A stretch of DNA of 28,165 nucleotides from an uncultured Bacteroides sp. (GCF_910578895.1 NZ_CAJTSC010000011.1:47098-75262); one strand, 5' to 3'; numbered from the stretch's first letter, positions 1 to 7,457 are shown. Notes: generated by a model not told the origin, from the sequence alone. Translations and numbers: made by a program.

Positions 1-245
1 AACTTCATGTTCGGATACAACTCCTCTGCCGTGGGAGCCAACTTTGCTTTTGCCGCATCAATGCGCTTTTGTGCGTAGTTCGTCAAGGCTATCATCAGCA
101 TAAGCAGGTAATTGTAAAGATCGTATGCTTTGGAAAGACTAAAGAACAACTCTTTCTCCGCAGCATCTAAATTTTTACTGCCATTCTGATAATAAGCGTA
201 TACAATTTGTATAATCTTAAGACGAATAAGAACTCTGTTTATCAT
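1..245 (-). CDS. nusB: Transcription antitermination factor NusB (partial)
   Basis: The first 81 codons of a minus-strand gene are present; the rest lies beyond the left edge. The translation starts MINRVLIRLKIIQ and continues with YAYYQNGSKNLDAAEKEL and a helical stretch ending near ELYPNMK. I recognise this from memory as the N-terminal half of the long Bacteroides NusB. NusB is an all-helical RNA-binding protein that pairs with NusE (S10) on boxA RNA and supports rRNA antitermination. The ATG at 245 is supported by a Bacteroides-type promoter at 279-311, which leaves a short leader. The gene diverges from the PUR-domain gene at 418. The family call rests on recalled similarity, and the catalogue C-terminal NusB helices cannot be checked here. 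Confidence 0.85.
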   Translation of the reverse strand, partial: MINRVLIRLKIIQIVYAYYQNGSKNLDAAEKELFFSLSKAYDLYNYLLMLMIALTNYAQKRIDAAKAKLAPTAEELYPNMK

Positions 246-278
246 AACTAAAATAAATACTGGTGTTTTATTGAGGGG

Positions 279-311
279 CAAAAGTAGATATTTTTAATGA
301 GTTTACACAAA
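279..311 (-). promoter_or_regulatory. Promoter for nusB (minus strand)
   Basis: On the minus strand a -33 TTTG (308-311) is followed by a 21-nt spacer and a -7 TACTTTTG (279-286). Both boxes match the Bacteroides primary sigma consensus (TTTG, 19-21 nt, TAnnTTTG). Predicted transcription would begin near 272, about 25 nt before the nusB ATG. Confidence 0.65.
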
Positions 312-358
312 TAAATCACATTTTTTAATGCTATCCAATCATTATCCGTGCTTTTTCT

Positions 359-389
359 TTTGACAGTTTAAAAAAAATCGTCAATTTTG
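359..389 (+). promoter_or_regulatory. Promoter for the PUR-domain gene
   Basis: TTTG at 359-362, a 19-nt spacer and CAATTTTG at 382-389, which matches TAnnTTTG at seven of eight positions. It lies 29 nt upstream of the ATG at 418. Together with the nusB promoter it makes a divergent promoter region. Confidence 0.5.
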
Positions 390-417
390 ACCCCGATTAC
401 AACAAGATAGCTGAAAT

Positions 418-819
418 ATGGAAGACTTTAATAAAAAGAGAAGCGGACTGGACATGAACGACAAAGAAATAGTATTCTCCCAATCCATCAAAGCAGGTAA
501 GCGTATTTACTATTTGGACGTTAAAAAAAACAGAAAGGATGAAATGTTCCTTGCCATCACCGAAAGCAAAAAAGTGGTAATGGGCGAAGGAGACGACTCG
601 CAGGTAAGTTTTGAAAAGCATAAAATCTTTTTGTATAAAGAAGATTTTGAAAAGTTCATAAACGGCTTGCAACAAGCCATTGGCTTCATCCAAGAACAAC
701 AAGGATGCTATGTACAGCATAATGACAACGAACAACCGTCCGATAACGGGCAATCGGCGGAACAAGGGGAAAAAGAGTCATCACTTGACGGAGAAATTAA
801 AATAGATATTGATTTTTAA
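418..819 (+). CDS. PUR-alpha-like nucleic-acid-binding protein (DUF3276)
   Basis: A 133-residue protein. The core GKRIYYLDVKKNRKDEMFLA followed by ITESKK is the signature I associate with the bacterial PUR-domain family (DUF3276/PF11680), which includes the Borrelia DNA- and RNA-binding protein BpuR. Residues about 15-100 form the PUR-type beta-beta-beta-alpha unit. The last 30 residues are acidic and Gln/Asn-rich, with no obvious fold. One domain per chain implies that a dimer forms the complete binding surface, as known for the family. The ATG at 418 is used because the promoter at 359-389 sits just upstream; an in-frame ATG at 454 is the alternative. It is probably a monocistron, since a separate promoter for rplY starts 12 nt after its stop. 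The target nucleic acid is unknown. Confidence 0.85.
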   Translation: MEDFNKKRSGLDMNDKEIVFSQSIKAGKRIYYLDVKKNRKDEMFLAITESKKVVMGEGDDSQVSFEKHKIFLYKEDFEKFINGLQQAIGFIQEQQGCYVQHNDNEQPSDNGQSAEQGEKESSLDGEIKIDIDF

Positions 820-830
820 AGGCGCAACCT

Positions 831-861
831 TTTGATAATTCAAAAAGAAGCCGTACTTTTG
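831..861 (+). promoter_or_regulatory. Promoter for rplY
   Basis: A full match to the Bacteroides consensus: TTTG (831-834), 19 nt, TACTTTTG (854-861). Predicted transcription starts near 867, giving a leader of about 95 nt before rplY. That leader contains the palindrome at 882-897. Confidence 0.75.
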
Positions 862-881
862 CACCGCTTTTTTGCAACATC

Positions 882-897
882 ATGTGGTGGACCACAT
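882..897 (+). repeat. Palindrome in the rplY leader
   Basis: ATGTGGT-GG-ACCACAT: two perfect 7-nt arms around 2 nt, inside the predicted untranslated leader of rplY. As DNA it could be a dimeric operator. As RNA a 2-nt loop is too tight, so the stem would open to about 6 bp with a 4-nt loop. No binding partner can be named. Confidence 0.5.
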
Positions 898-961
898 CGT
901 GTAATGGTGAATTAAGCAATAATTTACTTAATTTTAGAGTAACACAAAAAAAATTAAAAGA

Positions 962-1555
962 ATGAGAACTATTGAAGTAAAAGGAACTGCAAGAACTATT
1001 GCAGAACGTTCTTCGGAACAAGCAAGAGCTTTGAAAGCTATTCGTAAAAACAACGGTGTACCTTGTGTACTTTACGGAGCAGGCGAAAACATCCACTTCA
1101 CTGTGCCCGCAGAAGGTTTGCGTAATCTGGTTTACACTCCGCACATCTACGTGGTAAACTTAACTATTGATGACAAACAAGTAAATGCTATCTTAAAAGA
1201 TATCCAATTCCATCCGGTAAAAGATACTATCCTGCATGTAGACTTCTATCAGATTGACGAAGTTAAGCCTATCGTTATGGAAGTTCCCGTACAGATGGAA
1301 GGTTTGGCAGAAGGTGTGAAAGCCGGTGGTAAGTTGACTTTGCAGATGCGTAAACTGAAAGTTAAAGCTTTGTACAACGCAATTCCTGAAAAACTGATTG
1401 TCAACGTATCTCACCTGGGATTGGGCAAGACAGTAAAAGTTGGCGAACTGAACTACGAAGGTTTGGAGTTGCTTAACGCTAAAGAAGCCGTTGTATGCGC
1501 CGTTAAATTGACGCGTGCTGCAAGAGGTGCTGCGGCAGCTGCTGCAAACCGCTAA
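962..1555 (+). CDS. rplY: 50S ribosomal protein L25/general stress protein Ctc
   Basis: A 197-residue protein of the long L25 type (TL5/Ctc family). Residues about 1-95 form the L25 5S-rRNA-binding beta-barrel, with the family signature GVPCVLYG near residue 34 and FHPVKDTILHVDFYQID near residue 80. Residues about 100-185 are the extra Ctc beta domain. The tail is Ala-rich (RAARGAAAAAANR). It binds 5S rRNA in the central protuberance of the large subunit. The ATG at 962 follows an A-rich stretch typical of Bacteroides start regions, and a clear promoter lies at 831-861. Next downstream, after a hairpin-forming spacer, is pth; this pairing of rplY and pth is common in bacteria. Confidence 0.96.
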   Translation: MRTIEVKGTARTIAERSSEQARALKAIRKNNGVPCVLYGAGENIHFTVPAEGLRNLVYTPHIYVVNLTIDDKQVNAILKDIQFHPVKDTILHVDFYQIDEVKPIVMEVPVQMEGLAEGVKAGGKLTLQMRKLKVKALYNAIPEKLIVNVSHLGLGKTVKVGELNYEGLELLNAKEAVVCAVKLTRAARGAAAAAANR

Positions 1556-1592
1556 TCAGCGCTTTCTTAGCAAGAAAACAAAATATTCCGGA

Positions 1593-1652
1593 ACGCGGAT
1601 TAACGCAGACTACGCAGATTTCACATCCGCGGATTGCTGCGATAATCCGCGT
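1593..1652. repeat. Inverted repeat between rplY and pth
   Basis: The left arm ACGCGGATTAACGCAG (1593-1608) pairs with 1637-1652 over 15 of 16 positions. The 28-nt loop repeats related pieces such as ACGCAGA and CCGCGGATT. I recall similar CGCGGATTAACGCAG sequences dispersed in Bacteroides genomes, so this may be a REP-like unit. No T-run follows the stem, so it is not a convincing intrinsic terminator. It lies between genes that may be cotranscribed. Confidence 0.7.
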
Positions 1653-1693
1653 TTATCTTTACCCGAATTATCATTAAAGTAAGAATATAAAGA

Positions 1694-2257
1694 ATGAAAT
1701 ATCTAATTGTCGGTTTAGGTAATATCGGCTCTGAATACCATGAAACCCGGCACAACATCGGATTCATGACAGTAGATGCTTTGGCTAAAGCAGCCGGAGC
1801 GACCTTTAATGACAAACGTTATGGCTTTACGGCCACAATGTCCGTTAAAGGGCGGCAACTGATATTGCTAAAACCATCTACTTTTATGAACCTAAGCGGA
1901 AACGCCGTACGCTACTGGATGCAGAAAGAAAATATTCCTTTAGAAAACGTATTGATAGTGGTAGATGACCTGGCACTTCCTTTCGGCACTCTACGGCTAA
2001 AAGGGAAAGGAAGTGATGCGGGACACAATGGTCTAAAACACATTGCAGCCACATTAGGGACTCAGAACTACGCCCGCCTGCGCTTCGGTATCGGCAATGA
2101 TTTCCCCCGTGGAGGACAAGTAGACTTCGTATTGGGACATTTCACGGACGAGGACTGGAAAACAATGGAGGAACGCTTGGAAACGGCCGGTGAAATCATT
2201 AAAAGTTTTTGCCTTGCCGGTATTGACATTACAATGAATCAGTTTAATAAGAAATGA
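1694..2257 (+). CDS. pth: Peptidyl-tRNA hydrolase
   Basis: A 187-residue protein of normal Pth length. It cleaves the ester bond of peptidyl-tRNAs released early from ribosomes and so recycles tRNA in the cytosol. The N-terminus MKYLIVGLGNIG followed by YHETRHNIGF carries the conserved Asn of GLGN and the catalytic His (H20 in TRHNIGF). KPSTFMNLSG supplies the substrate-binding Asn, VVDDLALPFG the Asp that orients the His, and GSDAGHNGLKH the tRNA-contacting loop. The ATG at 1694 gives the expected N-terminus. Its stop codon overlaps the start of the S4-domain gene by 4 nt (ATGA), so the two are translationally coupled. Confidence 0.97.
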   Translation: MKYLIVGLGNIGSEYHETRHNIGFMTVDALAKAAGATFNDKRYGFTATMSVKGRQLILLKPSTFMNLSGNAVRYWMQKENIPLENVLIVVDDLALPFGTLRLKGKGSDAGHNGLKHIAATLGTQNYARLRFGIGNDFPRGGQVDFVLGHFTDEDWKTMEERLETAGEIIKSFCLAGIDITMNQFNKK

Positions 2258-2670
2258 GTGAAGCAAGAATAGACAAATGGATGTGGGCCGTACGTATATT
2301 CAAAACACGTACAATTGCCGCCGAAGCTTGCAAGAAAGGACGTATCAGCATTAACGGAGCACTTGCGAAAGCAGCCCGAATGGTGAAGCCGGGAGATATA
2401 ATACAAGTACGCAAACCGCCGGTCACCTATTCTTTTAAAGTATTGCAAACCATTGAGAAGCGCGTAGGAGCCAAACTTGTGCCCGAAATGATGGAAAACG
2501 TGACTACTCCCGACCAATATGAGTTACTGGAAATGAGTAAAATCAGCGGTTTCGTCAACCGCGCCAAAGGGACAGGGCGTCCCACCAAAAAAGACCGCCG
2601 GGAACTGGAAGATTTTACCACACCGGAGTACATGGATGACTTTGATTTTGATTTCGACTTTGAAGAATAA
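2254..2670 (+). CDS. S4-domain RNA-binding protein, Hsp15-like
   Basis: A 138-residue protein. Residues about 3-65 are an S4 domain (RIDKWMWAVRIFKTRTIA, then KKGRISINGA and VKPGDIIQVRKPP), the arrangement of Hsp15/HslR. In E. coli this protein rescues 50S subunits carrying peptidyl-tRNA, which fits its 4-nt overlap with pth: both genes would act on stalled or aborted peptidyl-tRNA complexes. The C-terminus ends in an acidic-aromatic run (DDFDFDFDFEE) that I do not recall from the E. coli protein. The gap to the next gene is 9 nt, so pth, this gene and the oxidoreductase gene are probably one operon. Confidence 0.88.
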   Translation: MSEARIDKWMWAVRIFKTRTIAAEACKKGRISINGALAKAARMVKPGDIIQVRKPPVTYSFKVLQTIEKRVGAKLVPEMMENVTTPDQYELLEMSKISGFVNRAKGTGRPTKKDRRELEDFTTPEYMDDFDFDFDFEE

Positions 2671-2679
2671 CATATAAGT

Positions 2680-3666
2680 ATGAGCGAGAAAATAATAAAA
2701 TGGGGATTTATCGGCTGCGGAGAAGTAACCAAATATAAAAGCGGACCTGCTTTTCAGAAGATTGAACACTCCGAAGTAGTGGCAGTAATGAGCCGGGATA
2801 TTTCCAAAGCCAAGACTTATGCCCGGGAAAGAGGCATCGCCAAATGGTACAACGACGCCCAAGAGCTGATTAACGATGAAGAAGTAAATGCCGTATATAT
2901 TGCTACCCCGCCTTCTTCTCATGCCACGTATGCCATCATGTCCATGAAAGCCGGCAAACCCGTATACATAGAAAAGCCCATGGCAGTGACTTATGAAGAA
3001 TGCTGCCGCATCAACCGCATTTCCAAAGAGACCGGCGTACCTTGTTTTGTCGCCTATTACCGCCGTTACCTTCCTTACTTTCTAAAAGTGAAGTCATTGG
3101 TAGAAGAAGGCACCATCGGAAACATCATTAACATACAAATCCGTTTTGCGCAACCTCCCCGGGATTTGGATTATAATAAGGAGAATCTGCCGTGGCGTGT
3201 GCAACCTGATATCGCCGGCGGCGGTTATTTTTACGATTTAGCTCCGCATCAGATAGATATACTGCAAGACATGTTCGGATATATTCTTAAAGCGAATGGA
3301 TATAAGAGCAATCGTGGCGGATTATATCCTGCGGAAGACACGCTCAGTGCTTGTTTCCAATTTGACAACGGATTGGTAGGCAGCGGTTCATGGTGTTTCG
3401 TTGCCCATGAGTCGGCACGTGAAGACCGCATCGAAATCATCGGAGATAAAGGAATGATATGTTTCTCTGCATTCACCTACGACCCCATCGCTTTACATAC
3501 CGAACGAGGAAGAGAAGAAATTCCGGTTGAGAATCCTGTTTATGTGCAGCAACCGCTTATACAAGCCGTAGTAGACCATCTGCTTGGCAAATCAACCTGT
3601 AACTGCGATGGCGAAAGCGCAACTCTGACGAATTGGGTTATGGATAAAATCTTGGATAAAATCTAA
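2680..3666 (+). CDS. Gfo/Idh/MocA-family oxidoreductase
   Basis: A 328-residue NAD(P)-dependent dehydrogenase of unknown substrate. The Rossmann start KWGFIGCGEVTKYKSGPAF has the GxGxxx nucleotide loop. YIATPPSSH and the family signature EKPMAV (Lys of the EKP motif) follow near residues 75-100. YDLAPHQIDIL near residue 188 carries the Asp/His pair expected in the catalytic site. The C-terminal half is the beta-sheet substrate domain. No signal peptide is visible, so it is cytosolic, unlike the Tat- or Sec-exported members common in polysaccharide loci. It follows the S4 gene by 9 nt. A sugar or inositol derivative is the likely substrate class by family only. Confidence 0.9.
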   Translation: MSEKIIKWGFIGCGEVTKYKSGPAFQKIEHSEVVAVMSRDISKAKTYARERGIAKWYNDAQELINDEEVNAVYIATPPSSHATYAIMSMKAGKPVYIEKPMAVTYEECCRINRISKETGVPCFVAYYRRYLPYFLKVKSLVEEGTIGNIINIQIRFAQPPRDLDYNKENLPWRVQPDIAGGGYFYDLAPHQIDILQDMFGYILKANGYKSNRGGLYPAEDTLSACFQFDNGLVGSGSWCFVAHESAREDRIEIIGDKGMICFSAFTYDPIALHTERGREEIPVENPVYVQQPLIQAVVDHLLGKSTCNCDGESATLTNWVMDKILDKI

Positions 3667-3682
3667 AGATAATCCGCAAGTG

Positions 3683-3765
3683 ATGATTAGTGATTGGTGA
3701 TTAGTATGCCGTGATGTAATAAGCAGGTCTATAATCACAAGATATAACCACCAATCACTAATCAT
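3683..3765. repeat. Inverted repeat between convergent genes (ATTAGTGATTGG type)
   Basis: Perfect 17-nt arms: ATGATTAGTGATTGGTG (3683-3699) and its complement at 3749-3765, separated by 49 nt. It fills the spacer between the oxidoreductase gene (plus) and the HIT gene (minus), so a transcript from either side would form the same long stem. It has no T-run, but the position suggests it ends or protects both mRNAs. A shorter relative with 8-bp arms (GATTAGTG) occurs upstream of pepT at 20981-21038. Confidence 0.75.
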
Positions 3766-3767
3766 TA

Positions 3768-4193
3768 TCAGAGTTCTTTCCTCACTGAGTCAATCAATTC
3801 CTGATATTCGGCATCCGTCAGATACACCTTTCCCGGATTCATTTGGAAAGTACCGCCATAATCGGGACCATCTACATATTTCGGTGCTAAATGAAAATGA
3901 AGATGGGATAACTTGTCCGAGTATGCGCCATAATTAATCTTCTCCGGACTAAAGGCTTTCTGCATGGCACGAGTCACGCGAACCACGTCAGCCATAAAAG
4001 CATTGCGTTCTTCGTCACTCAATTCATTCAAATCATTCACATGGTCTTTATAAGCCACAAGACAACGTCCACGATAAGTTTGTTCCTTAAAGAGGAAAAC
4101 GCGTGATACACTAAGTTGCGCAATCTCAATCATCAGATTATGCAACGTTTCATTATTCTGGCAGTACAGACATTCTTTCGGATCACTTTTCAT
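3768..4193 (-). CDS. HIT-family protein (nucleotide hydrolase/transferase)
   Basis: A 141-residue histidine-triad protein. The signature HLHFHLAPK (His97, His99, His101) matches HxHxH-phi-phi; the middle-to-last His forms the covalent nucleotidyl intermediate in this superfamily. An N-terminal CLYC (Cys8, Cys11) could be half of a metal site. Family members hydrolyse dinucleoside polyphosphates or AMP-lysine-type substrates; which one applies here cannot be read from the sequence. A strong -7 box (4225-4232) lies 32 nt upstream of the ATG. The gene is convergent with the oxidoreductase gene and lies downstream of the antiporter gene on the same strand, but the internal promoter suggests independent transcription. 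Confidence 0.9.
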   Translation of the reverse strand: MKSDPKECLYCQNNETLHNLMIEIAQLSVSRVFLFKEQTYRGRCLVAYKDHVNDLNELSDEERNAFMADVVRVTRAMQKAFSPEKINYGAYSDKLSHLHFHLAPKYVDGPDYGGTFQMNPGKVYLTDAEYQELIDSVRKEL

Positions 4194-4224
4194 GATATTC
4201 TTTTTTTAGTTTATATTTATAAAG

Positions 4225-4232
4225 CAAAGATA
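4225..4232 (-). promoter_or_regulatory. -7 box for the HIT gene
   Basis: TATCTTTG on the minus strand matches TAnnTTTG exactly, 32 nt upstream of the HIT start codon. The -33 region is weak (TTTA with a 22-nt spacer). Confidence 0.5.
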
Positions 4233-4247
4233 ATCGTTCTCGTCATA

Positions 4248-6515
4248 TTATAGGTAAACATTCTCATCATTTTCACCGACCAATCTGTACACATCCACAT
4301 TCTCACCAACAATCCACACCACATCTCCTTCTGCAAAGGGTTCGTACACATCAGGAGCACGCAAGGCATCCTCTCCCCGCTCCACGCCAACAATCAGACA
4401 GTGATATTTCTCACGCATCCCCGCATCTTTCAAGTTTTTCCCAAAGAAAGGAGAATTAGCGTCAATACGCAACTGGCGCAATATCATCTCACTTTTTTCC
4501 ACTGCATCCGCATCTATCGTTGAAAATTTAGTCATTTCTTCACCAAACACGCTCAATTCTTCATCGGTAGCGATAACCTGTATCTTATCCAAAGGGAAAA
4601 GACGCACCGAAGCGCCCGGAATATTTATCCGCTTGTGTCCACGAAGAATGGAAACGACATGCACTCCATAACGCTTACCGAAATTCAGTTCCGCCAGTGT
4701 CTTGCCTGCCCATGCCGATTCACCGGGTATCTCATAATCCGTCAAATGCAAATCACGGGAAAGCAAACGCCCCGCATATTCAGGTTTCTTCTCCCCCAAA
4801 TATTCCACCCGCATATCCCGCGAACGCAGATTTTGAAAGAAGGTACGCTCAATCATTATAGACTGGCGCTTCAACTGTCTGGAAAGTATCATCACTATGA
4901 CCAACAACACCGCAACCCCAAAGACAAGACCGACCGAAAGCTTGAACAATCCCGTTATGACAAACATTACAAAAGAAACCGCCAACAACATCCGCAGTAC
5001 AATGGTAGCTACCAGCGGAGCACGATTTCCCCGGCTGTCGTGCCATAATGTCACGAACTCTGCCGAATGGTTTTTCTTAATCATAATGGCACGTAGAAAA
5101 GGGGCTATAAACAGAATGATAACCAAAGCGGCCAACAGACTCCCCCAAATACCGGGCAAACTTTCTTTGAAAAACGGCACAAGAAATCGGAATGCAATAG
5201 CTATCACCGCCACACTTACAATGGAATAAACCACTGTAATGCGCAACAAAGCCAGTATCAATTTCTTCCACAAGCTTTCATGATTCACTGTTTGCGAACC
5301 GGAAGCATAACGCAACAGAAACTTTTGCCACTTTTCCGGCAAATGCATATCAACGAAATCGGAAGCCGGCCCGGCAAGACGAATCATGTAAGGAGTGAGA
5401 AAAGTCGTAATAACAGATACAGCCACCACGATAGGATACAGAAAATGGCTCGTCACATGCAAAGTCACTCCCAAAGAAGCAATGATAAAGGCAAACTCGC
5501 CAATCTGCGTCAAACTAAAACCACATTGCATAGCCGTCTTCAACGGTTGTCCTGCAAGTAGCATTCCCAACGTACCGAACAAGGACTGCCCGACAATAAC
5601 CGCCAACGTAATAACAATAATAGGTCCGGCATATTCCACAATCATCGAAGGATCCACCATCATACCGACAGAAACAAAAAATATGGCACCGAACAAGTCT
5701 TTCACCGGTTTGACCAAACGTTCAATGCTCTCCGCCTCTACCGTTTCGGCAAGAATAGACCCCATTATAAAAGCACCGAATGCAGCTGAAAATCCTGTAT
5801 GGGCAGCAAGGACAACCATACCGAAACAAAGTCCGAGCGACACAATCAGCAACGTTTCCTCACTCATCAACCTGCGGCATTTTTTCAACAGGACAGGAAT
5901 CAGATAGATACCTACAACAAACCACAATATGAGAAAGAACAGCAACTTCGCTATACTGCCCAGCATTTCCGCACCCTCAAAATTATGGCTGACCGCCATT
6001 GTGGACAACATTACCATCAAGACAATAGCAAGAATATCCTCCAAAATCAAGACACTAAGCACCAAGCCCGTAAACTGTTTCTTGCGCATGCCCAAATCAT
6101 CAAATGCTTTATATATGATGGTAGTGGAAGACATGGCAATCATACCGCCCAGAAAGATGCAGTCCATCCGCTTCCACCCAAAAGCCGCTCCAACCGCTAT
6201 GCCCAATAATATCATACAAAAGATAATCGTGCAGGCGGCGATAACTGCAGCCCCTCCCACTTTTACTATCTTCTTGAAACTAAATTCCAGTCCTAATGCA
6301 AACAGCAAGAAAATAACGCCGATATCCGCCCAAGTCTGTATATTTGCCGTATCCATCACCGAAGGAGTATAAGCCATGTGAGGGCTTGCCAAGAAACCCG
6401 CCACAACATATCCTAAAACCAACGGCTGTTTCAGTTTTTTAAATAACAGCGTCATTATCCCGGCGCAAATCAGTATCAAAGCCAAATCGGCAATCAAAGG
6501 AGCTAAATGTGACAT
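4248..6515 (-). CDS. CPA2-family cation/proton antiporter (KefB/RosB type) with TrkA-C domains
   Basis: A 755-residue inner-membrane protein. Residues about 1-390 form the Na+/H+-exchanger fold, with VLGYVVAGFLASP early, GLEFSFKKI, the STTIIYKAFDDLG segment, LILEDILAIVL with the conserved acidic residues of the transport site, and FAFIIASLGV. Further membrane segments (about residues 430-590) follow, then a cytosolic region with TrkA-C-type modules (about 600-755; GKTLAELNFGKRYGVHVVSI and GKNLKDAG). TrkA-C domains normally sense ligands and gate the transporter. The substrate is K+ or Na+ by family. I chose the ATG at 6515. The open frame extends 20 codons further, but that extension runs through the -7 box at 6543-6550 and is not membrane-like. 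Confidence 0.92.
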   Translation of the reverse strand: MSHLAPLIADLALILICAGIMTLLFKKLKQPLVLGYVVAGFLASPHMAYTPSVMDTANIQTWADIGVIFLLFALGLEFSFKKIVKVGGAAVIAACTIIFCMILLGIAVGAAFGWKRMDCIFLGGMIAMSSTTIIYKAFDDLGMRKKQFTGLVLSVLILEDILAIVLMVMLSTMAVSHNFEGAEMLGSIAKLLFFLILWFVVGIYLIPVLLKKCRRLMSEETLLIVSLGLCFGMVVLAAHTGFSAAFGAFIMGSILAETVEAESIERLVKPVKDLFGAIFFVSVGMMVDPSMIVEYAGPIIVITLAVIVGQSLFGTLGMLLAGQPLKTAMQCGFSLTQIGEFAFIIASLGVTLHVTSHFLYPIVVAVSVITTFLTPYMIRLAGPASDFVDMHLPEKWQKFLLRYASGSQTVNHESLWKKLILALLRITVVYSIVSVAVIAIAFRFLVPFFKESLPGIWGSLLAALVIILFIAPFLRAIMIKKNHSAEFVTLWHDSRGNRAPLVATIVLRMLLAVSFVMFVITGLFKLSVGLVFGVAVLLVIVMILSRQLKRQSIMIERTFFQNLRSRDMRVEYLGEKKPEYAGRLLSRDLHLTDYEIPGESAWAGKTLAELNFGKRYGVHVVSILRGHKRINIPGASVRLFPLDKIQVIATDEELSVFGEEMTKFSTIDADAVEKSEMILRQLRIDANSPFFGKNLKDAGMREKYHCLIVGVERGEDALRAPDVYEPFAEGDVVWIVGENVDVYRLVGENDENVYL

Positions 6516-6542
6516 AACAGTGGTCTGATTGTATTTGTGGAA

Positions 6543-6550
6543 CAAAGATA
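6543..6550 (-). promoter_or_regulatory. -7 box for the antiporter gene
   Basis: TATCTTTG on the minus strand is an exact TAnnTTTG match. Transcription would begin near 6537, about 20 nt before the ATG at 6515. This is the main reason for rejecting the longer start at 6575. Confidence 0.55.
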
Positions 6551-6578
6551 TAACAAAAAAACTTTTGAATTTCATTCA

Positions 6579-6756
6579 GAGTCTGTTTAAATTTTCCTGA
6601 GGAAGTTTCTCCGGTTTTCTTAGAGCCTCCTTCCTGTCTGTTCCCCACTTTTCATCCGTCATGCAGTTTGCCATGCTCCTCTATTACAAGCACACATGAG
6701 GAACCATCTTTCGATAGAACTCCCTTAATAATACAAAGAAGGATTTAAACAGATTC
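6579..6756. mobile_element. Candidate MITE-like element (178 bp, non-coding)
   Basis: The ends are near-perfect inverted repeats: GAGTCTGTTTAAAT (6579-6592) and ATTTAAACAGATTC (6743-6756), 13 of 14 paired with one G/T difference. The flanks are TTCATTCA on the left and TTCATTTT on the right, sharing their first six bases, as a decayed 8-bp target duplication might. There is no transposase gene inside. The single copy in this window and the uncertain duplication keep the call tentative; a long mRNA-level hairpin is the alternative. Confidence 0.35.
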
Positions 6757-6940
6757 TTCATTTTAAAAACAAACACTTCCATCAAACAAAATAACGACCG
6801 ATTATCTCAATTATAAGCATTAGAAGAAATACCCCTACAATTAATTGGTGAAAAATTTCTTTATTCAAGCAGAAATATCTTTCTTTGTACTGCGTATTTT
6901 AAAAATTAGGAATTAAATACCAACATTAATAAAAACTGTT

Positions 6941-7351
6941 ATGAAGATTTCACACATTGAACATTTGGGTATTGCCGTAAAAAGCATCGAAGAAGCCCTT
7001 CCGTACTACGAAAATGTATTAGGTTTGAAATGCTACAACATTGAAACCGTAGAGGACCAAAAGGTGAGAACCGCTTTCTTGAAAGTAGGTGACGTGAAAA
7101 TTGAGTTGCTGGAACCGACTTCACCCGAAAGTACCATTGCCAAATTCATCGAAAAGAATAACGGTAATGGTGGTATGCACCATTTGGCATTTGCTGTGGA
7201 AGACGGCGTGGCCAACGCACTCGCAGAAGGTGAAGAAAAAGGCATACGACTAATTGACAAGGCTCCCCGTAAAGGCGCCGAGGGTCTGAACATCGCATTC
7301 CTGCACCCGAAATCCACGCTTGGCGTATTGACGGAACTTTGTGAGAAATAA
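6941..7351 (+). CDS. mce: Methylmalonyl-CoA epimerase
   Basis: A 136-residue VOC-fold metalloenzyme, the usual length for the family. It interconverts (R)- and (S)-methylmalonyl-CoA, linking the B12-dependent mutase to the decarboxylase encoded next door. Two beta-alpha-beta-beta-beta modules are visible: HIEHLGIAVKSIEEALPYY at the start with a metal-binding His, and GGMHHLAFAVED near residue 75 with the second. A Glu near the C-terminus (LTELCEK) fits the third ligand. It is the first gene of the cluster mce, mmdA, LTD-OadG, biotin carrier and mmdB. The 106-nt gap to mmdA contains a long hairpin. Confidence 0.95.
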   Translation: MKISHIEHLGIAVKSIEEALPYYENVLGLKCYNIETVEDQKVRTAFLKVGDVKIELLEPTSPESTIAKFIEKNNGNGGMHHLAFAVEDGVANALAEGEEKGIRLIDKAPRKGAEGLNIAFLHPKSTLGVLTELCEK

Positions 7352-7373
7352 AAAAATCAGATTTCAAATCTTA

Positions 7374-7434
7374 GATTTATGATTTCAGATTGGTTATGCA
7401 GTTATGCTGCAAAGTAAATCTGAAATCATAAATC
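7374..7434. repeat. Inverted repeat between mce and mmdA (AGATTTATGATTTCAG type)
   Basis: Perfect 18-nt arms: GATTTATGATTTCAGATT (7374-7391) and its complement (7417-7434), with a 25-nt loop. Further CATAAATCATA copies follow up to mmdA. The 16-nt block AGATTTATGATTTCAG (7373-7388) is identical to 19647-19662 in the gcvT-pepT spacer. Inside an apparent operon such a stem could lower readthrough or stabilise one side of the mRNA. Confidence 0.75.
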
Positions 7435-7457
7435 ATAATTCATAAATCATAAAGAAC

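Larger units (their letters stand above)
6516..6940. other. 425-nt spacer between the antiporter gene and mce
   Basis: It holds the antiporter's -7 box (6543-6550), a possible MITE-like element (6579-6756) and about 180 nt of AT-rich sequence before mce. Near 6890-6897 the run TTTCTTTG is a poor match to the -7 consensus and is the only candidate mce promoter I see. I find no convincing coding sequence on either strand. Confidence 0.6.

Noticed and set aside
5395..5907. Open frames of up to 170 codons on the plus strand opposite the antiporter gene
   Set aside because: The antisense of a membrane-protein gene gives long Thr/Lys/Asn-rich frames by composition; there is no start context or homology.
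6516..6575. Longer antiporter start at 6575
   Set aside because: The extra 20 codons cross an exact -7 box, and the N-terminus from 6515 fits the first membrane helix.
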